From the NCBI GenBank assembly GCA_903847285.1, contig CAINDH010000124.1, positions 1 through 42,698 on the forward strand: a stretch of DNA of 42,698 nt, read 5' to 3'. This document shows, in pieces, positions 8,683 through 15,572 of this stretch. Each line of letters opens with the position of its first letter. The stretch's first letter is position 1. A program made the translations under genes and the position numbers. The DNA comes from an uncultured Verrucomicrobia subdivision 3 bacterium (GTDB taxonomy: Bacteria; Verrucomicrobiota; Verrucomicrobiae; Limisphaerales; UBA11358). The notes under the pieces were generated by a model, which worked only from the letters and a program-made list of their open reading frames with translations, was not told the DNA's origin and ran no database searches.

Positions 8683-10566
8683 TTAATTATGCGTGGGCGT
8701 GTAAGTGGTGGTGTTGGGCGGTGGCACACCCCAGGCGAAACGGATGGGGACGGTGGCGACCGGAATGCCGGGAGGGACTTTGGCGGGATTGAGATAATTC
8801 AAATCAAAGCTGTAGTGGCGCGTGGGCGGGTTGTAATACGGATTGACCGGCGTGGGGTTAAATCCGGCCGGATTTCTAAATTGGTTCGTGGCCCACCGGC
8901 TATCCCACAGACGCAAGATGGAAGTGTTCAGCCAGAGGTGCGAACTGCTCCAGTCTTCCAGCAAGCGCGGGAGATTATGCACGCCGCCGCTGAAGCCGGT
9001 GGCGGTGTTGTCGGTGGAGGGTATGGTGCCAACGACGATGGCGGCATTGATGGTCATGTTGGTGGCATCATGGCTGGTAGTGCTCGAGGAGTAAGTTTGA
9101 AACCCCTGGTCGTCCGTCCAGTTGGGTGACAGCACTGTGAGCGAGTCCGCCATCAACGCAGCGGGAACCGTGTAGGTGGTGTCGTTGGTGTTGAGTGACT
9201 GGCTGCCACCAGAGCTGGTCTGGATGTTATAATTGCCGAGAACATAGAGGGGATTTTGCGTGGCAACGGAAAAACCGAAGTTGCCGTTCGCAGGTAATTG
9301 CGCGCCGTTCATGACGCGGACGGTGGCCAGCTGTCCGGTGCTGACGCTGCGGCGGTCGGCGACATAAAGGATGGTGGGGTATTGCTGTGACGTTGCTGGC
9401 AACTTGGTTTGCACTGTGGAATTGGTTGCGCTCCAAGTGCTGAACCGGCCGATATCAATTTGGGTGATCAAGTTGGTTTTGCCTTCGCGCTGATCGAAGG
9501 TGGTATTGGTCAGGCTCAAGAACGGCAAGTTGGTGGTGAGCATGCCAACGGTGGCGTTCGTGAGTAATATAATTGAAGGGGTGGGGTCGTTGCCCGGCAC
9601 CGAGCCATTGATGCTGGTCTGCACTTTGAGTTGCACGGTGAGGTTGGTGGCGTTGCCGTAGGTGTTGGTGACGATCAAAACCATTTGCGCCTGATTGTAA
9701 AGGCGCTGACCACCTTGAATGGAGGTCGCCAGTTCGGTCGGCGGGGGAACATCAATGAGCGTGTGCGAGTTCGTCATGTTCAACGAAACGGTCACGCTGG
9801 CGACGTTGGTGGTGTAGCCGGGAGTGGCGTTGAAATAGGTATGCCAGTTAGTTCCATAGCTGCCCACGCCGTCCATGGGAGTGGCATCCAATATGGACGT
9901 GGAGCTGACGCCGTTAGAAAAAGTCAGTGAAGTGGAAGTTCCGACGTAGATACGGCCGTTGGCGTGAACACGGCCGTTCACAATCATCGTGGCGCATTGC
10001 GTGAACTCCAGCGGGCCGTTGTAAAAAATCGCCCAAGTCACCAGCGGCACCATCGCCAGCAGCACATCTTCCTGTGCGGTGCCGATGACTGTGGAGGATG
10101 AATTGGTCCGCATCACATTGGAAATAATGCGATAGACCGGGGAGCCGGGTGCGGCATACAAGCCTGTATACGCCGAGGGCAGCGGCCCCGAGTAAGTTCC
10201 CACCTGTGAAACAAACGTCTTGCCGGCGTTGCCTTGCGCATCGGAAAAAATAAAGCCCGCCCAGAAGGAGCCTTCGTTGCTGTTTGGAATGTTGTTGCCG
10301 TAAACGCCCGCCGCCCAGTTGTTGCTGACGCCGGCGACGTTGTAGCTTTGAAAATCGTAAGCCATGCGGGCATAGGCTTTCTCCACCGCCGCCTCGGCAG
10401 CCACGGAACAGCTACCAAAATCCACGTTGCGCTGGTTCAGGATGGCGACGGTGTTGGAGCGGTTCATGGAACTGGCCAGGATGATGAGGCTGACCGTCAC
10501 CAGAATGAGCACCATGATGAGCGCAAAGCCGCGTGGCGGGACGGATGATGACGGGAGGATTTTCAT
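8683..10566 (-). CDS. Large minor pseudopilin, GspK/PilX-like
   Basis: 627 aa. The N-terminus MKILPSSSVPPRGFALIMVL is a prepilin-type signal with Gly13 before the cleavage site and a 20-residue hydrophobic helix. The usual Glu at +5 is absent (Met instead), a hallmark of GspK and PilX-type minor pseudopilins, which cap the pseudopilus tip. The rest is a large Asn/Thr/Ser-rich periplasmic region with no motif I recognise, about twice the size of a typical GspK. It is the last gene of the three-gene minus-strand cluster; it starts 8 bases after the preceding stop, so it is very likely co-transcribed. Assigning it to type II secretion or to type IV pili is not possible without the ATPase and secretin genes. 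Confidence 0.8.
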   Translation of the reverse strand: MKILPSSSVPPRGFALIMVLILVTVSLIILASSMNRSNTVAILNQRNVDFGSCSVAAEAAVEKAYARMAYDFQSYNVAGVSNNWAAGVYGNNIPNSNEGSFWAGFIFSDAQGNAGKTFVSQVGTYSGPLPSAYTGLYAAPGSPVYRIISNVMRTNSSSTVIGTAQEDVLLAMVPLVTWAIFYNGPLEFTQCATMIVNGRVHANGRIYVGTSTSLTFSNGVSSTSILDATPMDGVGSYGTNWHTYFNATPGYTTNVASVTVSLNMTNSHTLIDVPPPTELATSIQGGQRLYNQAQMVLIVTNTYGNATNLTVQLKVQTSINGSVPGNDPTPSIILLTNATVGMLTTNLPFLSLTNTTFDQREGKTNLITQIDIGRFSTWSATNSTVQTKLPATSQQYPTILYVADRRSVSTGQLATVRVMNGAQLPANGNFGFSVATQNPLYVLGNYNIQTSSGGSQSLNTNDTTYTVPAALMADSLTVLSPNWTDDQGFQTYSSSTTSHDATNMTINAAIVVGTIPSTDNTATGFSGGVHNLPRLLEDWSSSHLWLNTSILRLWDSRWATNQFRNPAGFNPTPVNPYYNPPTRHYSFDLNYLNPAKVPPGIPVATVPIRFAWGVPPPNTTTYTPTHN

Positions 10567-10574
10567 GGCAATGA

Positions 10575-11216
10575 TTATTCTGGCAAGTGCGGGGTCACCC
10601 GAAATTCAATTTTGTAGTAATCATAAAGCCCGTTCGTGCCCACCGCTGTCAGCGGATATTGGAACTGGCAAAACTGAAGCGTGGTGTGGATGACGCGCTT
10701 GTAGGACATACTGTCTGCATCATTCGTGGCCGGCTGTCCGCTGTAATCTTCCACCTGAAAACTGTAGCCGCCGCCAAGCCAGTTCACCAAGTTGGAGGCC
10801 ACCGTCACCGGGCTCCAGTTGGTGGTGCTGGTGCGGAGCAGGCGGCCATCGCTGTTGTTTGAGTTGCTCAAGTCGAAATAATAGAGGATGGCCATACTGC
10901 CATTGGTGGTGTTGAACAATTTAATCGCCGTGCCCTGCGAACTGTTGGTGTTGATGTTGAAGTTGGTGCCATTCATATTGCCCACAAACCACATCTTGGA
11001 AGAGCGGATATCCACCGGCAACTGGTTGAGCACGCGCCGCGAGGTGTCGCTCGCCCCAGATTTGCTTTCGACCCACTGGCTCTGGCGCAGGCCGATCAAG
11101 TGCGCCCCCAACAAAGCCATGACCACCACCACAAATAGCGACATCACGAAAATCATTTCGATCAGCGTGCCGGCGCGCTCGCCGCAGCGAGTGGTGATGG
11201 GGAAATTTGTTTTCAT
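10575..11216 (-). CDS. Minor pseudopilin, GspJ/PilW-like
   Basis: 213 aa. The leader MKTNFPITTRCGERAG is followed by TLIEMIFVMSLFVVVVMALL and then RQSQWVESKSGASDTSRRVL, the helix-to-globular layout of GspJ/PulJ or PilW proteins. The cleavage context is unusual: if Glu20 is the +5 residue, cut would fall between Ala15 and Gly16; if Gly16 is -1, Glu falls at +4. The C-terminal half is beta-rich with no catalytic motif. It lies 12 bases after the upstream pseudopilin stop and 8 bases before the next gene, giving a tight I-J-K-like order. No Shine-Dalgarno is visible, so translational coupling is plausible. Confidence 0.8.
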   Translation of the reverse strand: MKTNFPITTRCGERAGTLIEMIFVMSLFVVVVMALLGAHLIGLRQSQWVESKSGASDTSRRVLNQLPVDIRSSKMWFVGNMNGTNFNINTNSSQGTAIKLFNTTNGSMAILYYFDLSNSNNSDGRLLRTSTTNWSPVTVASNLVNWLGGGYSFQVEDYSGQPATNDADSMSYKRVIHTTLQFCQFQYPLTAVGTNGLYDYYKIEFRVTPHLPE

Positions 11217-11228
11217 GCGTGGGAACGT

Positions 11229-11768
11229 TTAGTCATCCGAGACACCCAAGCTGGACGGGTCGCGATTGTCTGGCGCGATGAGCGTGCACACTGAGTTGGT
11301 ATAAACCCGGCGCGTAAAATTTCCCCAACCATCAAATGGCCAGACGGTGTCCACCCGGACAACCTGCATCTGCACCCATGGATTCGTCAGACCGTTTTGA
11401 AATACCGTCTGCACGGTGATGAAGTTGGTGGCCACCACATAATTCGTCCCCTTCCACGGGATGTCCATGATGTTGGTCGTGTAGCCGGTCATCGTCCAGT
11501 TGGCGCCGGAAACAGTGAGCGACTTGGCGGTTAAATTCATGTTCGTGATCTCAATGGTCTGCATCGCAATGTCCCATACCGCCGAACGCGCCTGCTCCAC
11601 TGCCTGAAACGCCATCGCCTGCGCGGCCAGTGAATAGCCTGACCACTGCGATTTTTTGGCGCTGATGAGATAGCCGTTTATGATCGTCCCGAACACGAGC
11701 GCCACAATGGCCACCGCCACCAGCAACTCCCAAAATGAACAGACGAATCCCGCCTCGCGCCCGACCAT
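11229..11768 (-). CDS. Minor pseudopilin, GspI/PilV-like, with atypical cleavage motif
   Basis: 179 aa from the ATG at 11768, which gives a short leader MVGREAG before the hydrophobic helix; a GAGGG lies about 11 bases upstream. A longer start at 11843 would add 25 Arg-rich residues. The helix FVCSFWELLVAVAIVALVFG resembles the pilin transmembrane segment, but Glu is seven residues after the Gly-Phe junction instead of five, as if two residues were inserted. The following helix (ISAKKSQWSGYSLAAQAMAF) and small beta-rich domain fit GspI or PilV. It is the first gene of the trio; the pseudopilin role is inferred from context. Confidence 0.75.
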   Translation of the reverse strand: MVGREAGFVCSFWELLVAVAIVALVFGTIINGYLISAKKSQWSGYSLAAQAMAFQAVEQARSAVWDIAMQTIEITNMNLTAKSLTVSGANWTMTGYTTNIMDIPWKGTNYVVATNFITVQTVFQNGLTNPWVQMQVVRVDTVWPFDGWGNFTRRVYTNSVCTLIAPDNRDPSSLGVSDD

Positions 11769-12040
11769 CGCGGCGCGTTCCCTCGCCTTGCCAAGGCGGG
11801 CGGGGCGGCTATTTTCCAATTTCAGAAACATAAACAAGATCATGTTTAGCAGTCATCATACCAAGAGCAAATGCTGCATTGCCAGACACCCGCGCCCACA
11901 ATCATGACAAACCTTGTCCTGATTTCGCACCGTAAAGATTTCCTGTCAGGCGCGACCCCACGCGCCCTCGCCACCTTGATTTTTCACACCGGAACTTTGA
12001 GCCTTTGCCTCCCCGCACCTTTGCGTTAAAATTGTCCCGC

Positions 12041-12445
12041 ATGAACATTCAAGTGGCCGTCCTCTGCGACGCGGCGACCGACGATAATGGCAAATTAAAT
12101 TTGCTCGGCTCCTTCGACACCATTTACGCGCCGCAGCTCCCCGCCATCCACCCGCAATGCGCCGTCGCCCTGCGCCTCACCTTCATGCCCGGCGACGAAG
12201 GCACGCGCAAACTCACCCTGAACTTCATCAACGCCGATGGCCGCTCCATCATGCAAGGCATCGAACTCCCTGTGCCCGTTACCCTGCCCGATGATGCGCA
12301 TTTCCTCACCCGCAATTTCATCGTCAACATCCAGCAATTGAAATTCGACGAAGCCGGCCTCTACTCCGTAGATGTGCGCGTGGACAATGAGTCCCAAGCC
12401 AGCATCCCGCTCCTCGTAAAAATGCTGGAGCAACGGCCCGCTTAA
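12041..12445 (+). CDS. DUF6941-like small beta-rich protein
   Basis: 134 aa from the ATG at 12041; the frame extends to a TTG at 12005, but the ATG starts exactly at the conserved N-terminus MNIQVAVLCDAATDDNGKLN. The body has LGSFDTIYAPQLPAIHPQC and RLTFMPGDEGTRKLTL, then VRVDNES...IPLLV near the end, matching an uncharacterised family I know as DUF6941. There is no signal peptide or membrane segment, so it is likely cytoplasmic. Function is unknown; the alternation of short strands suggests a compact beta-sandwich. It lies alone between the pseudopilin cluster and infC, with about 170 bases to infC and no visible terminator. Confidence 0.75.
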   Translation: MNIQVAVLCDAATDDNGKLNLLGSFDTIYAPQLPAIHPQCAVALRLTFMPGDEGTRKLTLNFINADGRSIMQGIELPVPVTLPDDAHFLTRNFIVNIQQLKFDEAGLYSVDVRVDNESQASIPLLVKMLEQRPA

Positions 12446-12606
12446 ATGCCGCCGGCAGCTTCAAATTCCAGCCCGCACGCCACGCACGCCGCGAATTTGT
12501 TGCCATTATTTGCTTGCTGCCGCCGCGCCCTTACCTTACAAAAGCGCATCATAAGAATTAGCCAGACGATAGATTTGATGCACCACATAGCACTTCAGTC
12601 CCAACC

Positions 12607-12613
12607 GGAGAGG
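12607..12613 (+). promoter_or_regulatory. Shine-Dalgarno GGAGAGG that selects a TTG start for infC
   Basis: GGAGAGG ends five bases before the TTG at 12619, and no in-frame ATG or GTG lies nearby. This is one of few strong ribosome sites in the window and decides the infC start. Confidence 0.75.
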
Positions 12614-12618
12614 TTCGC

Positions 12619-13344
12619 TTGAGCCGTCCGTTTCCCTCACCTCGCACCAATACCGCCGCGTCCTTCATTCGCGTCAACGGCAAGATTCGCGCCCGGGAAG
12701 TCCGCGTCATCGGTGCGGAAGGCGGCCAGCTTGGAGTTTATCCGCTCAACGAAGCCATCAATCTCGCGCGCCAGCAAGGCGTGGATCTCGTGGAGATTTC
12801 GCCCAACGCCGTCCCGCCCGTCTGCCGCCTTGTGGACTTCGGCAAGTTCCGCTACGAACAGGCCAAGAAAGAAAAAGAATCCCGCAAGCACCAGCACGCC
12901 TCCACCGTCAAGGAAGTGCAGCTCAGCCCGCGCATCGACCCGCACGATCTCGGTATCAAGACCCAGCACGCTATTGATTTTCTCTGCGAAGACATGAAGG
13001 TCAAAGTCGCCCTCAAATTTCGCGGCCGCGAAATGGCGCACACCGAAGTCGGCTTTGAGGTCATCAAAAAGTTCATCGAGAACATCACGCCCTACGGCCA
13101 TCCCGATTTCCAACCCAAGCTCATCGGCAAAGCCATCAACCTGATGATCAGCCCGCTCCCGCGCAACAAGCGCGCGAAGAATCCGCGCGGCGAATCTGAA
13201 GCCACTCCCGAAGCCGACGGCCACGCGCCGGAAAAGAAATCTTCCGAAAAATCTCACGCCCCGGAAAAAGTGAAGGTCCCCGTCGCCGAAGAACCGGCAG
13301 CCGACGGCCTGAACGCCCCCTTCGCCGGTCTGGATATCAAGTAA
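12619..13344 (+). CDS. infC: Translation initiation factor IF-3
   Basis: 241 aa from a TTG start. IF-3 binds the 30S subunit, checks start-codon pairing and prevents premature 50S joining. The N-domain (about 16-85) carries VNGKIRAREVRVIGAEGGQL and the signature CRLVDFGKFRYEQAKKEKE. The C-domain (about 95-183) carries IDPHDLGIKTQHAIDFL and KFRGREMAH. After about residue 184 a charged tail of some 58 residues (Lys/Glu/Pro/Ala-rich) extends beyond the usual 170-180 aa. A non-ATG start is typical of infC, which in E. coli autoregulates through AUU. The usual downstream partners rpmI and rplT are absent; instead a 21-bp periodic array starts at the stop codon, in the same reading frame. Confidence 0.95.
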   Translation: MSRPFPSPRTNTAASFIRVNGKIRAREVRVIGAEGGQLGVYPLNEAINLARQQGVDLVEISPNAVPPVCRLVDFGKFRYEQAKKEKESRKHQHASTVKEVQLSPRIDPHDLGIKTQHAIDFLCEDMKVKVALKFRGREMAHTEVGFEVIKKFIENITPYGHPDFQPKLIGKAINLMISPLPRNKRAKNPRGESEATPEADGHAPEKKSSEKSHAPEKVKVPVAEEPAADGLNAPFAGLDIK

Positions 13345-13950
13345 GTTGCGTGTGCAGACGCCGCCGGTGCAGATGCACCCGGAACGTTTGCAGATGCCAA
13401 CCCTTCAGTTGCACATGCAATCATCACGGTTGCGCCTGCATCCGACGTCAATGCATTTGCACCTGTAACGACTGCGTATGCAACTGAAACAATTGCAATT
13501 GCAACCCGAACAAATGCGATGGCACTTGGAACGATTGCATCTGCATCCGGAGCAATTGCGTTTGCAACTGAAGCGATTGCGTCTGCATTTGTCACGGTTG
13601 CAATGGGAATCAGGGCAAAACCAGACGCCGGACGCTCAATTCCTACAGATTCAGCCGTGTTTCCTATGGGAAATGGTCCGATGGCGATGGGAAAACCTCC
13701 GTTGCCCAAGGGAAACGTTCCTGTGCCCGAGGGAATTGTTCTTATGCCCATGGGCAAAGCTCTAGTTCCCATGGGAGATGCGTGGTTTCCCATGGGCAAC
13801 GTCAAAAACCCCATGGGCAACGCGACGATTCCCATCGGCAACAAGGTTTTTCCCTTGGGCAAAACGATAAACCCCATGGGCAACGAAGCTTTGCCCATGG
13901 GAATTGTCACGTTTCCCATCGGCAACGCTTCAGTTTCTACGGGTAAAATC
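13342..13950. repeat. 29-unit degenerate tandem array with exact 21-bp period, starting at the infC stop codon
   Basis: From 13342 the sequence divides into 29 consecutive units of exactly 21 bases with no phase slip. Units 1-12 (13342-13593) share a core T-GC(A/G)-NNT-GCA, for example ACGATTGCATCTGCATCCGG at 13531. Units 13-17 are transitional. Units 18-28 (13699-13929) share a palindromic core CCCATGGG or a one- or two-base variant at fixed phase: 13705, 13726, 13747, 13768, 13789, 13810, 13831, 13852, 13873, 13894 and 13915. Spacing is always 21, about two helical turns. The flanking positions vary freely. The first unit begins with the infC stop TAA where other units have ACG, GCA or TCA. 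It is not a CRISPR: there are no spacers and no cas genes. Confidence 0.95.
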
Positions 13951-13974
13951 GTGGTTTTGCACGAAAACCCGTGA
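13345..13974. other. Two-strand open heptapeptide frames across the 21-bp array (coding status unknown)
   Basis: On the plus strand the frame of infC stays open from just after its stop to a TGA at 13972-13974. It spells heptads such as IASASGA, IAFATEA and IASAFVT, then FPMGNVK, NPMGNAT and IPIGNKV. The first in-frame ATG is at 13519, with no Shine-Dalgarno. On the minus strand a frame is open from a TTG at 13925 to 13254 (inside infC) and spells LPMG and ADAI heptads, because the cores TGCA and CCCATGGG are palindromic. Both frames share the same wobble position. The xAxAxx(T/A) heptads resemble YadA-head-type repeats, but without anchor or signal peptide. No start is convincing on either strand, so this is not called as a gene. 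Confidence 0.5.
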
Positions 13975-13979
13975 TTTTA
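13944..13979. other. Imperfect hairpin closing the 21-bp array
   Basis: TAAAATCGTGGTTTT (13944-13958) pairs imperfectly with AAAACCCGTGATTTTA (13964-13979) around GCACG. It sits exactly where the 21-bp periodicity ends and has no T run after it. It could be a weak terminator for infC or an end structure of the array. Confidence 0.5.
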
Positions 13980-14094
13980 GCCAAAATGAGGTCAACGATG
14001 GAAGGGATGCTTTCTTGGTGTGGCGGATATTCGTGCTTGGGCCAACGCCTGCCTAAATTCACCTTTCACTTCGTCCCGCAGGGATAACCGGAAA

Positions 14095-14360
14095 TTAGCC
14101 AGCTACGAAGTGGCTGGTTGCGATTCCGAAAAATCTCCGTCCTGAAAGGACGGTGGAAACGCGTAAGCGGCATGGTGGGTGGATGATTCCACCGTCCTTT
14201 CAGGACGGAAAATATTGGGGGGACACTACCAGACACTCCGTGTCTGGCAAATTTCCGGTTGTGCCTTCGGCACGAGCCGGGGCGCGGAGCGAAAGAAATT
14301 GGCCGGGATTTTTGGTCGCACAGCGACAGCGGATATTAGCCAGAGACGCCGTCTCTGGTA
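14095..14360. repeat. Cluster of small perfect palindromes with 3-base loops (REP-like)
   Basis: At least seven hairpins lie in 266 bases: 14099-14117 (CCAGCTAC/GTGGCTGG), 14137-14153 and 14192-14208 (CCGTCCT/AGGACGG), 14229-14247 (CCAGACAC/GTGTCTGG), 14261-14273 (GTGCC/GGCAC), 14315-14327 (GTCGC/GCGAC) and 14340-14358 (CCAGAGAC/GTCTCTGG). All have 3-base loops. Three share the frame CCAG....CTGG after AG or TA, and a decayed CGTCCTGAAGG copy lies at 14377. The pattern resembles REP/BIME elements, but no RAYT transposase is visible. I see nothing in 13980-14094, and after 14390 nothing up to the gene end at 14513. Confidence 0.8.
14136..14209. repeat. 23-bp perfect inverted repeat, 28-base spacer
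   Basis: The 23 bases 14136-14158 are the exact reverse complement of 14187-14209. Each arm contains its own CCGTCCT/AGGACGG hairpin, so the segment can fold as two small hairpins or one long one. This is the outer layout expected for a paired REP (BIME) unit. Confidence 0.85.
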
Positions 14361-14512
14361 TCAGGCAGCACTAATACGTCCTGAAGGGAAGTCGAAAATT
14401 TGCGGCCTTGGTTCCGCTTCCCCGATGTGGTGCCGGTGGGGAAGGATTGAAAACGGGGCGAGACAGAATTAACGGATTTTTCAGAATTCAATTTGCGCCG
14501 CTAATTTTTTGC

Positions 14513-15562
14513 TTATTGGAGAACAGCACGAAAATAGACGGGGTTGGGCAAACTGGCGGCGGCAAAGGTGACGGCAGTCAAAGATCCCGCTGTAATCACA
14601 AAACGGCTTTGTTGAATATTCAGGCGCGAATCAAGCGCCTGCAAATAAAAACCCTGACCCGGGCTTGAGCTGACGCTGACCACGAGATTGCTGCCCGTTA
14701 ACTGGCAACCTCTCAAAATTAGCTGATTAGGTGGCCCCGGAATTTTGGGTTTGATAACTGCACTGGAAACCAGTGACGGCACATTGGTGGTATGCCTATC
14801 CGTCACCAACTGCAACCGGAAGTAAGAGCCGCGACTATTAAGCGACTGATTGGTGACCCAAAATGTCTCGGGTGGGTAGCTCCAAATGTAGGCAAGGTTA
14901 GTCCAATTTTTGAAATCACCTGTGCCCTGAAGCACAAAGGTCGCTTCTGAATCCCATAGAAAATCCACGCCGAGAATGTTGCCATTGGTTTGAATCAACT
15001 GTTTGATTATTACGTCCGGAGCCAGTTTTAGGGTATAAACAAAATTCGGCGGCGAACCATCCGCCTGTTCCGGTGAACACGGGACGAGGCTCGACAGATT
15101 GGCGCAGCCGATGACGTTTTGAGAATAAACACCGCCGCCGCGCAGACTGCCGGGATAGATGCTCGCGATGTTCAACGATAATTGTGCGATGGCGTCACCA
15201 TTGAAGATGTTCGTTTGCAGTTTATATGCGGTTTCTGAACTGCGAATAGTCCAGGTGACCTCAAAAGGTGGTGTGGGCGAATTACCGCCACTAAAAGACC
15301 ATGACGAATATGCATTGGCCGAATCAGTGTTGACCCAGTTTGCCGAAACAGTGTTCTGATTTACTTGGTTGGTGAACCCAATCTGTATGCCTGGCACATA
15401 GGATTGAGTAAAGAACGGGTCGTTCTTCACATTCATCTGATAGCGAAACCAGCCATCTCCCAGATAGGTGCTCTGCAACTCCAGAAATGTCGTGGCGCGA
15501 GCCACACCGAACCCAGCTACGAACAAAGCCAGTGACACATAAAAAGCAAATTTGCTTTTCAT
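14513..15562 (-). CDS. Secreted protein of unknown function with LQ..W..YFRL modules
   Basis: 349 aa. The signal peptide is MKSKFAFYVSLALFVAGFGVARA, cut probably before TTFLELQ. The mature part is beta-rich and Asn/Ser/Gly-rich. One module reads FVLQGTGDFKNWTNLAY ... SYFRLQL at about residues 210-258, and the C-terminus FYLQALDS...PVYFRAVLQ is a second degenerate copy. The same module ends the two other large secreted proteins of this window, so it may be a shared sorting or surface-attachment domain. No enzyme motif is visible. It is adjacent to argH on the same strand, with argH upstream and 10 bases from the ATG at 15562, so possibly co-transcribed with it. Confidence 0.8.
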   Translation of the reverse strand: MKSKFAFYVSLALFVAGFGVARATTFLELQSTYLGDGWFRYQMNVKNDPFFTQSYVPGIQIGFTNQVNQNTVSANWVNTDSANAYSSWSFSGGNSPTPPFEVTWTIRSSETAYKLQTNIFNGDAIAQLSLNIASIYPGSLRGGGVYSQNVIGCANLSSLVPCSPEQADGSPPNFVYTLKLAPDVIIKQLIQTNGNILGVDFLWDSEATFVLQGTGDFKNWTNLAYIWSYPPETFWVTNQSLNSRGSYFRLQLVTDRHTTNVPSLVSSAVIKPKIPGPPNQLILRGCQLTGSNLVVSVSSSPGQGFYLQALDSRLNIQQSRFVITAGSLTAVTFAAASLPNPVYFRAVLQ

Positions 15563-15572
15563 AACAGCAGTT

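Noticed and set aside
13254..13925. Minus-strand gene of 223 codons across the array
   Set aside because: The start is an unsupported TTG, it overlaps the infC 3' end, and its openness follows from palindromic cores; kept only as an open question.
13342..13950. CRISPR array
   Set aside because: Units are only 21 bases with no separate repeat and spacer parts, the cores drift gradually, and no cas genes are near.
13345..14512. rpmI and rplT downstream of infC
   Set aside because: No L35- or L20-like reading frame is found on either strand in this interval.
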